A stretch of DNA of 64,000 bases from Ophiosphaerella korrae (lineage: Eukaryota; Ascomycota; Dothideomycetes; Pleosporales; Phaeosphaeriaceae): positions 1 to 64,000 of the forward strand of contig JALNQF010000057.1 in NCBI GenBank assembly GCA_028456385.1. Reading direction: 5' to 3'. Positions 24,340-36,792 of this stretch are shown here, piece after piece (the stretch's first letter is position 1; the number at the start of each line of letters is the position of its first letter). The notes beneath the pieces are model-generated. The model did no database searches. It saw nothing but the letters and a program-made list of their open reading frames with translations, and was not told the origin of the DNA. The translations under genes and the position numbers were made by a program.

Positions 24340-27300
24340 AAAGCGTAAGTAGCGTATAGTCTAGCTAATATAATAGTAGAAAGTTTAACTAAGAAAGAAG
24401 GTAAAGTACCTCTAAGTAGTTACAAGTTAGACAAAACTAACTAGGCAGTAGTTAAGATATACCTAAATAACCTAATTACTAAGAAAGGGGATATATAACT
24501 AATAATTAATACCCTAGAAACGTAGAATAAAAAACTATAAGATTACGTTAAGTAAAATAAAGCTTAAATTAAAGCTATTATAGTAGGATAAAACTAGATA
24601 GAATAAATTACCTAGAGACTAGAAATAAGTATAATAAAGAAGCTACCTAAGATACCTATACTTAAGAAATTTAATAGAGTAAAGGAAAAATTAAGACCTT
24701 TTATAGTAGTAGTATAACTATAGATTAATATATAAGTACTATACTTTAATAGAAAAGATAAAAAGGTAATATATATTAGAATACACCTAGAAGAAGATAT
24801 AATAAGATAGTTTAAATCCTACTAGATAGATTATATAATATACGCGCTAAGAATATAAAAGGATAAAACTAAAGCTATCTTTAGAAGTTATAAATACTTT
24901 ACTAAACAAATAAAAGTAGCATTTAGTAATATAGATATTACCTAATAAGCTAAAAAAAAGCTTAAAAGGCTTATACAATATAAGAGTATTCTTAAATACG
25001 TATTATAGTTTAAATAACTATTATAGAATATAGAATAGAATAAAGTATTACTAATATTACAATTTAAATAAGGATTAAACTTAAAAATCTAATACAAGAT
25101 AATTTATATAAAAAAACTAAGAATACTAAAAGCTCTAAAATAATAGGTAATATAGATAGATAATAACTTTTAAGAATAGAAGAAAAATAAATATAGAAGA
25201 TAACCTAGAAATTAAGACGCTAGAAACCCTATAATCCTTAACGCTAATAAAGATAAGAAATTTAAGAAAAACAAAGACTTTACGTACTTTAGCTATAGTA
25301 AGAAAGGCTACTACGTAAAAGATTACTAGTTAAAATAGAAAAAGAATATAATATATTATAAATATAGGAAACTAAGACACTTTATAAAAGACTATAAAAG
25401 TAAGAACCTAAAGAAAAAAATATAGTTAAAAACAACTAAGAATAAAAAAGAAGTACCTAAGATATAAGCTAAACCTTAAGAGAAAGTAGCTAGGAGTAAA
25501 GAAATATAGTATATAATACTCTATTAGACCTTTTATTACAAAGATAACTACTATATATATCTTTCTAGTAAATAGAGAGTAAGATAGTTCTTATAAAAGA
25601 ATAGAGTAGTAGTAATAAAAGAAAGAATAAAAGTATAGCTAGAAGAAATAGTATATATAATAGACCTACTAATAGGAGATTTAGAAGGAGAAGAGCCTTA
25701 GATACTATTAATCTAAGCTAAAGGATAGGTATAAGATAAAAAGACTATAATAGTTTCCTCTAAAGAATTATAAGGAGATAAGAAATAAACTAATATAAGA
25801 GGTACTAAGTACGCCTAGTTAAGAGTATATAGCTATAATAGCTATACAATAATAGATATAGAAGAATAAAATAAAGAATAGAAATTTAATTAGAAATACT
25901 TACTAGTTATAAGTATAGAGGAAGCGTATAAAGACTAAAAAGAATATAATCCTAAGGTAAAAAAGTTTATAATATTCTAATAATAGATAGAATAATATAT
26001 AGTTATAGTAAGAAGAATACCTATATAAAGGGAATAGTAGTTTTTTATAAGAAAAACGCAATAGATTAATAAAGCCTATATACTACAAGTACTAATAGTA
26101 TACTATATCCTAATAAATACAAGACCTAGAATAGATAGTTACTAGGTAGGAGATAACAAAAGAATAAACCTAGAACACCTAGTATACACTAAGATATTAT
26201 AGATATTATACTTAAATACAAATTACTATATATATAAAGAACTTAAAGTAAGTAATTACGTATAGCCTATATAAAGAAAAGGATACGATTATATAAACGT
26301 AATTACAAGAAAAGATATCTAAGGTTAAAAAATAATTAAAATACCTAACAAAGAATACATAGTAATTAGACTAGGCCCTAAACTATCTAAAGAATATATC
26401 TAAAGAAAGCTATAGTATAAATATACCTATAATAAATACCTAAAATATAAAAACTATAAACGTAAAATAAGATAATAGCCCTAGAAGAATAGACAATTTA
26501 AAGAAAAACCTAAGTAAGAAAAGCTAGAAGGTATAAAAAGCCTATATATTACAAAAATAAGTATATACTAAAGAAAGAGAGTATAAATAATAATTAATAG
26601 TAGAGCTATAAAGAACTTTATATCTAAGAAGTTTATAAAAGGCTAAGGAATAACTTATACTATAAAGAAGTACTCTTAATAACTAAGTACAATTAAAGGA
26701 AAACTATTCTAGGAACCTATAAGGTTTAAAACAACACCCTCTACGCTAAAACTAGAAGGATTAGAAATTAAGAATATAGTTATAGATATAATAACAATTA
26801 ATAATAAACAAGATATAATACTAGGAATACTATAGCTATAGATAACTAACCTAAGAATCGATTAGAGAATAAGAAGAATTACTTACTCTAAGAAGAAAAT
26901 ATTAAAAGCTAATATAATTATATACAAAAGAAAATTCCTAGAAGAATATAAGAGATAAGAAAAATAACTTATAGAACCTAACAACTACCTTCTAGACTAT
27001 TAACTATAGGACTTAGTAATAGACCTAGAAGAAGGAAAAAATATAAGATAGAGCTTAGTCTATTAAAAAACTAAAGAAGAATTAAAGATTAAACGCGTAT
27101 TTATATAAAAAGTAATAAAGAAAAGATAGATATAAGAATCTAAATCCTTAGTAGCTTACAGACTTATATTTATAGACAAAAAAGAGATAGATAATAAAAG
27201 ACCTTGCGTCGATTTTAGAAAAACTAACGTAATAATAAATAAGAACTAATACCCTTTACTACGCATAGATAAGATATAAGATAGGCTATAGAAAGTATAA

Positions 27301-29800
27301 ATCTTTACTAAACTAGATATCTAAAATACCTACTACTAGATTAGAATTAAAAAGGGTAATAAGTAGAAAATAGTATTTAGAATATAATATAAACTATTTA
27401 AATATATAGTTATACCCTTTAGATTAATAAATACACTAGTAGTATTTTAAGAAAGGATAAATATAGTCCTAAAAGAATACCTAGACGTATTTATATTTAT
27501 ATACCTAGATAACATCCTTATATTCTTAGAAATAGAAGAAGAATATATATAGTATATACACAAAGTACTAAAAAGATTAGTAAAAAGTAAAATATTCTTT
27601 AAAATAAGAAAATACAAATTTTATATAAAAGAAATAGACTTCCTAGGATTTATTATTAAACTAAGAAAAATACAAATTAATCTAAATAAAATTAAAACAA
27701 TCTAAGAATAGCTAATACTAAAGAACTTACGAGAAGTATAATAATTCTATAGATTAGTAAACTTTTATAAAAAATAATAATAAGATAGTTTAAAATAATA
27801 AACTACTTATAAAACTTATAAAGAAGGATATACTATTTAAATAGACTTAAGAATATAATAAGTATTTAGTTAGATTAAATAACGTTTTATAGAAAACCTA
27901 GTTATTAGAATATATAACCTAGAACTACTAGTAATAGTAAAAATAGATATATCTAACTTAGTCTATAGAATAGTACTAATACAAGAAGACTAAACTATAA
28001 AATAAGAATATTTAGTTAAATACTTCTCTAAGAAAATAAAGCTAGTAGAGCTTAACTACCTAATTTATAACAAGGAGATACTAGTAATCTATAAAGTATT
28101 TAAATAATAGAGAGTATATCTACAAAGAGTAAAATACTAAATAAAAGTTTATATAAACTATAAGAATCTTATAAGATTTATAATAAATAAAGACTTGTTA
28201 TAACGCTATATAAGATAGTAGGAGTTCTTATTAATATTTAACTTTAAAGTTATATATACAAAAAGAAAAAACAACTAATTTATAAATACTTTTAGTAGAA
28301 AACTAGACTTACAAGAAGAAGTAAACGCTACTAGTATAATTCTAATTAAGAACGAAGATAGATATTTAGTCCTAAATATACTAAAAATAGCTACAATACT
28401 TAAGAGAAAAAGTAGTAAGCTAGACAAATAGATTTAGAAGGAAATAAGAAAAGCCTCTAAAGAAATAGAGAAACTTAAAATCTAAGAAGGCCTCGTACAA
28501 GCCTATAGAAGAACGTATATTCTAGGAAAAATACAAAGAGAATTTATATAATAGTTCTATAAACTACTAGTATATAGATATTAAGGAATTAATAAAATAC
28601 TAGATAGACTACTAAGAGATTATTATATCCTAAGAGTAAGATAACTAGTAATAAAAGTACTACAAGACTATATAGAATACTATAGAAATAAGTATAGTAA
28701 ATACGCACTATATAGAATATTATAACTAATTAAAGTACTAGAAAAACTTTAAAGAGTTATTATAATAGATTTTATTATAAAACTACCTAAGTTAAAGGAC
28801 TTAATATTAGGAGTTAAATACGATAAAATCTTAATAATAGTAGATAAACTTATAAAGTACTTATACTTTAGACTATATAAAGAGAAAAGTAGGATAGAAG
28901 TTACTATATACTAGGTCCTAAGAACTATAATTAGCTAATATAAACTACTAGATAAACTTATTATAGATAGAGACGTAAGATTTATATTAAAACTATAGGG
29001 AATAATAATAGTATAATTAGGAATTAAATATATAATGTTAATAGTATACTACCTATAAATAGATAGATAATTAGAATGTATAAATTAGATAGTAGAATAA
29101 TACCTAAGATACTACCTTAATTACAACTAAAACAATTAGGTATAGTTACTACCTATAGCATAGTTAGTATATAATAGCGCAAAGAACGTAGTAATAAAAG
29201 TATTACTTTTTCTTATAAACTATAGATTTAATCCTAATATATACTAAATACTAAGAATTAAAATATCTTAGTCTCTAAGAAGAGAAAACCTTACTAATAG
29301 ACTTAAAGATATACACAACTAATTAAGATAAGACGTAAAGTTTCTACAAGATTATATAATAAAATATTATAACAAGAGATATATAAAAGAACTCTAATTT
29401 AAAGAGGAAGAAAAAGTATAGTTACTATAAAGAAATATTAAAAGTAAATAATTAAGCTTAAAACTAGATTACGTTAAGATAAGACTATATAAAGTAGAGA
29501 AAGAAGTTATACTAATTATATTTAAATTAAGACTACTAAGCAAAATAAAGATATATCTAATATTCTACGTAGTACTACTAGAAAAAGTACTATAAGATAT
29601 AGAACTACTAGTATACAAAGTAGATATGTATAGAGAATAAAAAGAATAGGAAATTAAAGAAATCCTAGTATATTAGTTCTATAATAGTAGGAACTACTAC
29701 TTAGTAAAATAGATAAGAATAAATAAAAAAGGATAACTATAGGAAGAAATATAGGAACTAGAAGATAACCTTAATTACTCTAAGAAACTAGAAGAGTTCT
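24340..29800 (+). pseudogene. gag-pol relic of element E
   Basis: Gag N-terminus near 24350-24420 (ESLTKK...SSYKLD-like). The CCHC knuckles are at about 25265-25320 and 25350-25395 (K-RKLRHFIKDY). The RT box is at about 27500-27530 (YLDNILIF), an integrase DFI-KLP motif at about 28765-28800, an integrase E-NQ-type motif at about 29075-29100 and the chromodomain at about 29640-29720. Many TAG/TAA stops. Confidence 0.86.
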
Positions 29801-29810
29801 AAAGTTAAAA

Positions 29811-30455
29811 CCCTCTAGAATACCTTATAGTAAGTTAAGAAAACTAATAATACTACTACTAAATAGAGAGGTAATAGGAGCGCCTAATATAATAAAAGCT
29901 AGAGTAGCCTCTACTATATTATCTAAATCTAATTTAGCTTCTAAGGTATAAGACTATTTAGATAACTTAGTATTATTATAAGCCTTTATCTTATAAAAAT
30001 ACTTAATATAAGAATAAAGCTTTACTAGCTTATAAAAAGTTAACTTATACTTAGCTTTAGCTATAGTAAGCTATAATAACAATTACGTTTAAGCTCTATT
30101 AATAGCTCGCCTTATATAACTTAGTAGAAGGAGACTATATAGAAATTAAATACTTATACTCTATAAGTAAAACCTTAGAAGAAATATATTTATACTAAAT
30201 ATTAGTAAAGATACACTTGTTATAGTATTTACTATTATTTAAAGATATAAGGTAAGAAAGACCTAATTTAGTATAATAATAATAAGAGAATATCTTAACC
30301 TTATTGTAAATAATATAAGCTACAAAGAAAAGTTTATTACGCTAGGACTAGGATAGTATAGAGAGTAATAAGGAACTAAAGATTAATAAAGATATAAGAC
30401 TAATAACCTTAGTACTAGTATAGAGAAATAAGAGACTACGTAGAAGAGGGAATAG
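29811..30455 (-). pseudogene. Antisense ORF relic of element E
   Basis: Reading away from the 3' LTR on the - strand, the frame shows the same LFPLLRSLLFLYTS and KVISLISLLI blocks as element A, then a Tyr-rich (ex-Cys) region. After the +1 change near 30105 it shows the Lys/Leu-rich segment. It is nearer to A's copy than to B, C or D, as the LTRs would predict. Confidence 0.55.
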
Positions 30456-30912
30456 TATTATAGTAGTAATAAGGGAAACTAAGATAGAACTAATTAGTCT
30501 ACGCTTAGCTACTAACAAAGTATAAGATAAGTAAGGTAATAACTTATAAGATAATAAGTTTAACTAAGAAGCTAACTACAATATAAATACGTAATAAATT
30601 TATAAATTTATAATCTTAGTAAATACAAAGTTATAAAGCTATTATATAACAAATTTATAAATTCGCGATCTTAGTAAATATAAAGTAATAAAGCTACTAA
30701 GATATTATTACTATATAGTTAGTAGCGATGCGCATTATTAGGATAGTATTAGTAATTTAATCCTTTAACTATAGAACGCTAATACAAGACAATTGCAAAA
30801 TATCTTCTATTAATATTAGTTATTATAGATTATCTATATAAGCTTTACTATTAACTCTTAATCTACTAATACTCTAATAGCTACTAGTAGTTAACGTAGG
30901 TAGCTTATTATA
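30456..30912 (+). repeat. 3' LTR of element E (457 bp)
   Basis: Same length as the 5' LTR. The differences I checked by eye are transitions only. It is followed directly by the right copy of the CTATA target duplication. Confidence 0.88.
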
Positions 30913-31231
30913 CTATAGTTAAAAGATTAAATTACTAATACTATTCTAATAATACGTATTCTATTAACTATATACCTATAGTAATCTATTTATATAATAT
31001 TATAGATTACTACTAATCTATTTATATATAACTATAGATTACCTTAATCTATTTGTACGTTATTACAAATTACTACTAATCTATTTATACGTAACTATAG
31101 ATTACTACTATATATCCTAATTATAGGTAGTTTCCTAATTAAGGTTATTACTCTGCTCGTCTTATACTTTATTAGTACCTAAGTTAGGACTAATTAGTTT
31201 TATCTCGATTTCTCTTATTACGCCTATAATA
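30913..31231 (-). repeat. Solo LTR F, second part
   Basis: Continues F from 23854 and ends GCCTATAATA at 31231, followed by CTTTA at 31232-31236, the right target duplication. About 30975-31110 holds four tandem copies of a roughly 33-bp unit built on AATCTATTTATA ... TATAGATTACTACT. Confidence 0.8.
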
Positions 31232-32189
31232 CTTTACACTATATAAAGAGAAAAGTAGAATAGAAGTTACTATATACTAAGTTCTAAAAACTATAATAAG
31301 CTAATATAGTATACTAGACAAAATTATTATAGATAGAGATATACAATTTATATTAAAGCTATAGAAAATAATAATAGTATAATTAGGAATATAACATACT
31401 ATATTAATAGTATATTATCTATAAATAGATAGATAATTAGAATAAATAAATTAGATAGTAGAATAGTACCTAAGATACTACCTTAACTATAACTAGAACA
31501 ATTAGGTATAGCTACTACTTATAGTATAGTTAGTATACAATAGCGCAAAGAATATAGTAATAAAAGTATTACTCTTTTTTATAAACTATAGATTTAAACC
31601 TAATATATATTAAATACTAAGAAATATAGAATCTTAGACTTTATAAAGAGAAAACTTTGCAAATAGAATAAAAGAAATATATAATTAATTAAGATAGGAC
31701 GTAGAATTCCTATATAATTAAATAATAAAGTACTATAATAAGAAGTATAAATAGGGACCTTAATTTAAAGAAAGAGAAAAAGTATAGTTAGTATAGAAGA
31801 ATATTAAAAGTAAATAATTAAGTTTAAAACTAGATTATATTAAGATAAAACTATATAAGATTAAGAAGAAAGTTATACTAGTTATATTTAAACTAAAGCT
31901 ACTAAGTAAAATAAAGATATACTTAACTTTCTATATAGTACTACTTAAGATAGTACTATAAAACGTAGAACTACTAGTATATAAAGTAGATACGTATAGA
32001 GAATAAGAAGAATAAGAAGTTAAAAAAATCCTAGTATACTAGTTCTATAATAGTAAGAACTACTATTTAGTAAAATAGATAGGTATAGATAAAAAAGGTT
32101 AACTATAGAAAGAAATATAGGAACTAGAAGATAATCTTAACTACTCTAAGAAACTAGAGGACTTCTAAAGTTAAAACCCTCTAGACTAT

Positions 32190-32821
32190 CTTGCGGTAAA
32201 CTAAGAAAATTAGTATTACTAGCGCTAAATAAAGAGGCGTTAAGAACGTCTAACGCGATAGGAGCTAGAATAGCCTAAACTATATCTTTAAAGTCTATCT
32301 TAGCTTCTAAAGTACAAGACTATTTAGATAATTTAGCGTTATTATAAGCCTTTATCTTACAAAGACGCTTAATATAGGAATAAAGATTTACTAGCTTATA
32401 AAAAGTTAGCTTATACTTAGCTTTAGCTTTTACTAGCTATAATAATAGTATCTCTTAAGCCTAGTTAATAGCTCGCCCTATACAACTTAGTAAGAAGAGA
32501 CTATATAGAAATTAAGTACTTATACTCTATAAAAGAAATACTAGATAGTGTATACTTATACTAAATATTAGCTAGAATATACTTATTGTAGTATTTGCTA
32601 TCTTTTAAAGATATAAGGTAAGTAAGCTTTAATTAAGTATAATAGGCGTAAAGAAATATTTTAACTCTATTATAAGTAATACAAGTAATAAGAAAGAGTT
32701 TATTATAGTTAGAATATAAAGATATAGAGAATAATAAAGAGTTAGAAATAAATAAAGAAACTAGACTAATAACTTTAGGCCTAGAATAGAGAAATAAGAA
32801 CTTACCTAAAAAGGGGAATAG
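32190..32821 (-). pseudogene. Antisense ORF relic of element D
   Basis: The - strand frame from the LTR edge reads LFPFLGKFLFLYSRPK then VISLVSLFIS, homologous to A and E but with many amino-acid differences. A VKIF block and Tyr/Cys-rich residues follow. The third, divergent subfamily therefore also carries this frame. Confidence 0.55.
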
Positions 32822-33253
32822 TTTTATAGCTATAATAAGAGAAAACTAGTTTAAGCTAATTAGCCCTACTATAGATAATAATAATATATACAACCTATAG
32901 GATAATAAACTAGACTAAGAAACTAACTATAATAAGGATACGTAACAAATTTGTAATTTGCGATCTTAGTAAATATAAAGCATAAATCTAAGCACGTAAT
33001 AAATTCGTAATTTACGATCTTAGTAAATACAAAGTATAAAGCTAGCTAAGAAGCCTAGGTATATAGTTAGTAACAATGCGTATTATTAGGATAGTATTAG
33101 TAATTTAATTATTAACTACAAGCGATAATACTAAGATAGTTGTAAAACATCTTCTATTATTTATAGCTTATTATAGATTATAACACGAGCTTTTACTATT
33201 ACCTCCTAATCTACTAATAACTCTTAGGTATTAGGAAGTCGACTCTAGTAACA
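32822..33253 (+). repeat. 3' LTR of element D (432 bp)
   Basis: Starts TTTTATAGC after a GGGAATAG polypurine-like stretch and ends CTCTAGTAACA. It differs from both the A/E and B/C LTR subfamilies but shares their AGAACTAATTAG-type 5' block and the GATCTTAGTAAATA repeats. Confidence 0.8.
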
Positions 33254-33260
33254 CTTATTA

Positions 33261-33670
33261 TAGTAATAATAATTATCTATAGAAGCCTATACTCCTATTT
33301 AATCTAAGGTCTACTTTAGGTAGATCCTGTAAAGAAAAACAAGCAAGAAGTTAGTATAGCTAAGCATCACCTAGGTCACGGTTCCTTATTATTAGGACAG
33401 CCCTTAGAGATCCTTCGACTTTAGATTACTTGCCTTGAAGACTAGTAATAATAATCGCCAGCAGAAGCCTATGCTCCTATTCAATCTAAGGTCCACTTTA
33501 GGCAGATCCTGTAAAGAAAAACAAGCAAGAAGTCAGCATAGCTGAACATCACCTAGGTTACGGTTCCTCATCATTGGGACAGCCCTTAGAGATCCTTCAA
33601 CTTCAGATCACTTGCCTTGAAGACCAGTGATAATAATCGTCCACGGAAGCCCATGCTCCCATCCTCCATC
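33261..33670. repeat. 182-bp tandem duplication at the transposon border
   Basis: Two full copies (33261-33442, 33443-33624) and a partial third (from 33625) of a 182-bp unit. The copies differ mainly by C/T and G/A. The copy next to the retrotransposon carries the T or A state (for example CTACTTTAGG against CCACTTTAGG, TTATTATTAGG against TCATCATTGGG). No coding potential was recognised. Confidence 0.85.
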
Positions 33671-35804
33671 CTAACATGGCAAAGCCCAAGTATCTCTTGC
33701 GTGCTTGTCCGTGATGGGGTGTTTGGAACGAGTCTGAGGTCTGAGGCAACGTGGCGGTAGACTGCGGAAGCATGTTAACAGGTACCAAAGTGTTGAAGGA
33801 AGGAGTGAGTACCGTGGTTGTGGATGGCATATCCAAAGGAAGATATGAAATCTTCAGATGAAAGGTAAGCTGGAAAGCTAAGGGCAAGTGGCTCACAGGT
33901 GATAGGGCCATAGTCTGATGTGGTGTACAATGGTATAAGCCGAGGGCAAAGATTAATGTCGAAGTGGAAAAGGTATGAAGAGACAAAAGACCGGTAATGA
34001 GAGAAGAAAATAGCGGCCAATAAAGACTCGAAGAGTGTCAAAGATCTCGGTGTGTTGCTGTCGAAAGTGATGAGATGAATGGAGTGAAGAAGAAAAGAAA
34101 TGTGAGAACGAAGAGCCGCCTTTTAAGTCTAGAGAGACACCAGCTTTAGAGTCACTTGTTGGGACAGCAACCAGCTCGAAGGTAGGTGGCATCACGATGT
34201 TTACATTGAGACTTCGTCTTACAGCACTTTGTAGCTCGCTTCCTACGATTGGGGAAGGGATAAAGAGCTCTTTAGGAAGCTAGGATATACATCAGGGAGT
34301 TTGCGGAGATTAATAAGGGGGAAGGACCGGCGTTAAGGTAGGCGAAGAGGGTGCTTGACGAAGCCAGTATCCGTTTTTGAAGGAGCATGGAGCGAATTCG
34401 GACGGTGCTAACTAGTATTAGAACATGGGCATGAAGTCACTGGTATTCAGGAAGGCGGATATGGGCTAGGAGGAAGTTGGTGCTCGTAAGACGGAAACTA
34501 ACAGTGCAAGACCAAGGGGCTACCTAGTCACGTAAGTAGCTCAACTATTCATGAGGCGTGCTACGCTTCGGTGGATCATCAGTCCTACAACTACATATGT
34601 ACCTCAGTATACCACTTTAAGAGCATCTCATATCCCATTCCTGTCGTCTTGCAGACATTAAGACAGGTAGTGAGCTGTCTCGAGGAAGTAAGTATGCACA
34701 TCGCAAGGTAAGGACTAGAATAAATGGAGAAGAGCCGCTCGTTCCTCATGGGATTACACTTACTCTATACCAAGTAGTACAAAAAGAAACGGCCAAGACG
34801 CGCCCAGGTTTTAACATTATGTAGCCTCAAGCATGAAATTACAGGTCTATGAAAGGGCTCGATGGTAAATGTGGCAGGGCGTTGGTTTGCCTAGGAGAAT
34901 TTTTCCAGCGTATTCATTTTTGCTAAGACGCTGATGGCCCTAGGACGATTATTCCCTGACTTGTTCCTCTAGGGCAATTTTCCGGAACAATTGTCGCGTG
35001 CCTGGGAGGGCTGTTCTGGAAACCTTGAGGTTCCTAGGGCCCGATTCAGGCACCGGTGCTGGGACGCTTGTATCCTATAAGGTCCCGAAACAGGGCACAT
35101 TCTATAGATGTTAAAGACGGCGGGTTGATGGGGCGAAGAAGTGATATGGATAAGCGAGGGAGCACACTGGACCCGAAGAGGGGATCCCCGGACCTGTATG
35201 GCTGCGGTTAAGAGGGACCACTTGAGGGAAAGGCGGCAGATGATGGAGTGTGAGGATTGAATGGAAGATGATACGTGATGGGTGTTGCGGAGACTAATGG
35301 TTGGGCAGTCGACCATTTGGTATAATGTCGTTAACCATTCTAGGTCCCCCTATTGCCTCATTTCCGATCCAAACCCGCGTCGTTGTAACTATGATTTAAA
35401 GGCGTTAAATAGAACCCCGGACAGGAAGCGAGGCGATCCTTCTGAAGGTGGAGAAGAAGGTTATTACTGTGGTCATTATTAGCGTCTCAATAGGAATGCG
35501 TACTCTGGTGCTAGACTTGGGTTTTACGAAGACTTGGAGTCCCTAGAACAATAACCTCCCGGGCACATGAGCGTCCCAGGACAATCGTCCTAGGAAAGTC
35601 GTCGCGGCATAATCATCATCCTAGGAAAATCATAAATGGTTTTCTCTTCAACGTCCATATCCTTTCAACATCTCCGCCAAGTTTTTGATAATACTTAGCT
35701 AAAAGTTTACGTTTCAGGTTGTACTTTCCCGTCGCCAAATAGCCCAGTATCTTTGATTTAGTTTGTCTGCGCCGTCAAGCAAGCATGTATATCGATTCAC
35801 CCCC
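33671..35804. other. Gene-free border zone
   Basis: About 2.1 kb of balanced-composition DNA without a recognisable gene. Short overlapping open frames on the - strand (33603-34195) and at 34969-35316 show no motif or consistent frame. Two clusters (about 34890-35050 and 35535-35635) contain degenerate CCTAGGA(C/A)AAT-type motifs. This may be old repeat debris. Confidence 0.6.
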
Positions 35805-36792
35805 CTAAAACACCATAGCCCCCCCATCAACAACCACATCCGTCCCATTAACATACCTACCAGCCTCGCTAACCAGCATAACCACGACCCCCGTAACCTC
35901 CCACGCCACGCCCATCCGCCCCATCGGATTCCGCCCACACCACACCTCCCGCGCCCGCGCCAGCCCATCCCCCTCATTCAGCACCGTATCCATATACCCA
36001 GGACACACACAATTCACCCGTATCCCCAACGCACTCCACTCGGCGGCCAAGCTCTTGGCCAGCGACAACAGCGCCGTCTTGGACGAATTGTACGCAGCCT
36101 GCGGCTGCGGGAAATTCGTCGCGTGCGCCGATATGGACGAAACGAACACCATGGCACCCCCGGCGCCCGCGTCCCGCATGTGCCGCGCCACGGCCTGCGC
36201 GCACAGAAATGTGCCCGTCAGATTGACGTCGTGTGTGCGGCGCCATTCGTCGGGGGCCATGTCGAGGGCGGGCGTGCAGGCTACGACGCCTGCGAAGCAG
36301 CAGAGGGTGGACACGGAGCCGAGCACTGCTAGCGTGTCGGATAGGGCTTGGGCGATTTGGGGCGGGGACCGCACGTCGACGGCGCAGGTGGTGATGCGGG
36401 CCGTGGGGAATTGCGCGTGCAGCTGTTTGACGGACTCGTGGGCTTGCTCCGGGTTGAGGTCCCAGAGGGCGAGGCCGGAGGCGCCGTGTTCGAGGAGGGC
36501 GGAGGCGGTGGCGAGGGCGAGGGTGCCTGCGCCGCCGGTGACTTGGGGGGGTTAGGTGGTGGGTGGTGGGTGGAGGGGGTTGTGGGGGGAGGTTGGATGG
36601 TGTTGCGCACGCACTGATTGCATTCCCTTTGACCTGGAATCTATACGCGACTCTCTGGGCCGGGGTAAGATTATCTGGTGGTGGGCGAGGCGCCGTCAAT
36701 GGATTGTCTGCTGTTGACAGGACCATCTCGGGGAGCTGTCTGTTTACCAGCGAGGCGCGGTCTGGTAGGTTGTCCGACATGGTAGGCGTCAA
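35805..36792 (-). CDS. Short-chain dehydrogenase/reductase (two exons)
   Basis: NAD(P)-dependent oxidoreductase of the classical SDR family, 304 aa, predicted cytosolic. Exon 1 is 36792-36615 and exon 2 is 36541-35805. The 73-bp intron has donor GTGCGT, branch-like CTAAC and acceptor AAG, and joins the frame as GNAI-ITGGAG. This restores the TGxxxGxG-type cofactor loop (about residues 60-67). Exon 2 holds the NLTGTF segment, the catalytic Ser (VSSIS), the YNSSK catalytic Tyr-Lys pair, the CPGYMDT segment and a C-terminal YVNGTDVVVDGGAMVF, all typical of the sorbose/mannitol-type reductase branch. The 50-residue N-terminal extension before the Rossmann fold is common in fungal members. Substrate unknown. 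Nearest host gene to the transposon block. Confidence 0.85.

Larger units (their letters stand above)
23855..30912 (+). mobile_element. Element E: complete chromovirus inserted in solo LTR F
   Basis: Full-length (7058 bp) + strand element with two LTRs of exactly 457 bp and a 5-bp target duplication CTATA (23850-23854 and 30913-30917). Gag, RT, integrase, chromodomain and antisense-frame relics are in the usual order. Its LTRs are the same subfamily as element A's. Both coding frames are destroyed by RIP-type changes. Confidence 0.9.
31232..33253 (+). mobile_element. Element D, 3' portion
   Basis: Resumes the integrase reading frame of D right after the target duplication. Includes an integrase E-NQ-type region near 31440-31480, a chromodomain relic at about 31995-32080, an antisense-frame relic and the 3' LTR. 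Its right end is the border between the AT-rich retrotransposon block and host DNA. Confidence 0.86.

Noticed and set aside
1..33253. Mitochondrial or plasmid origin for the AT-rich block
   Set aside because: Domain relics are nuclear LTR retrotransposons with target duplications, and the block joins host DNA.
33603..34195. Three overlapping - strand frames that could be a small secreted protein next to the AT-rich block
   Set aside because: The position would suit an effector, but frames do not join by clear splice sites, cysteines are few and no convincing signal peptide is seen.
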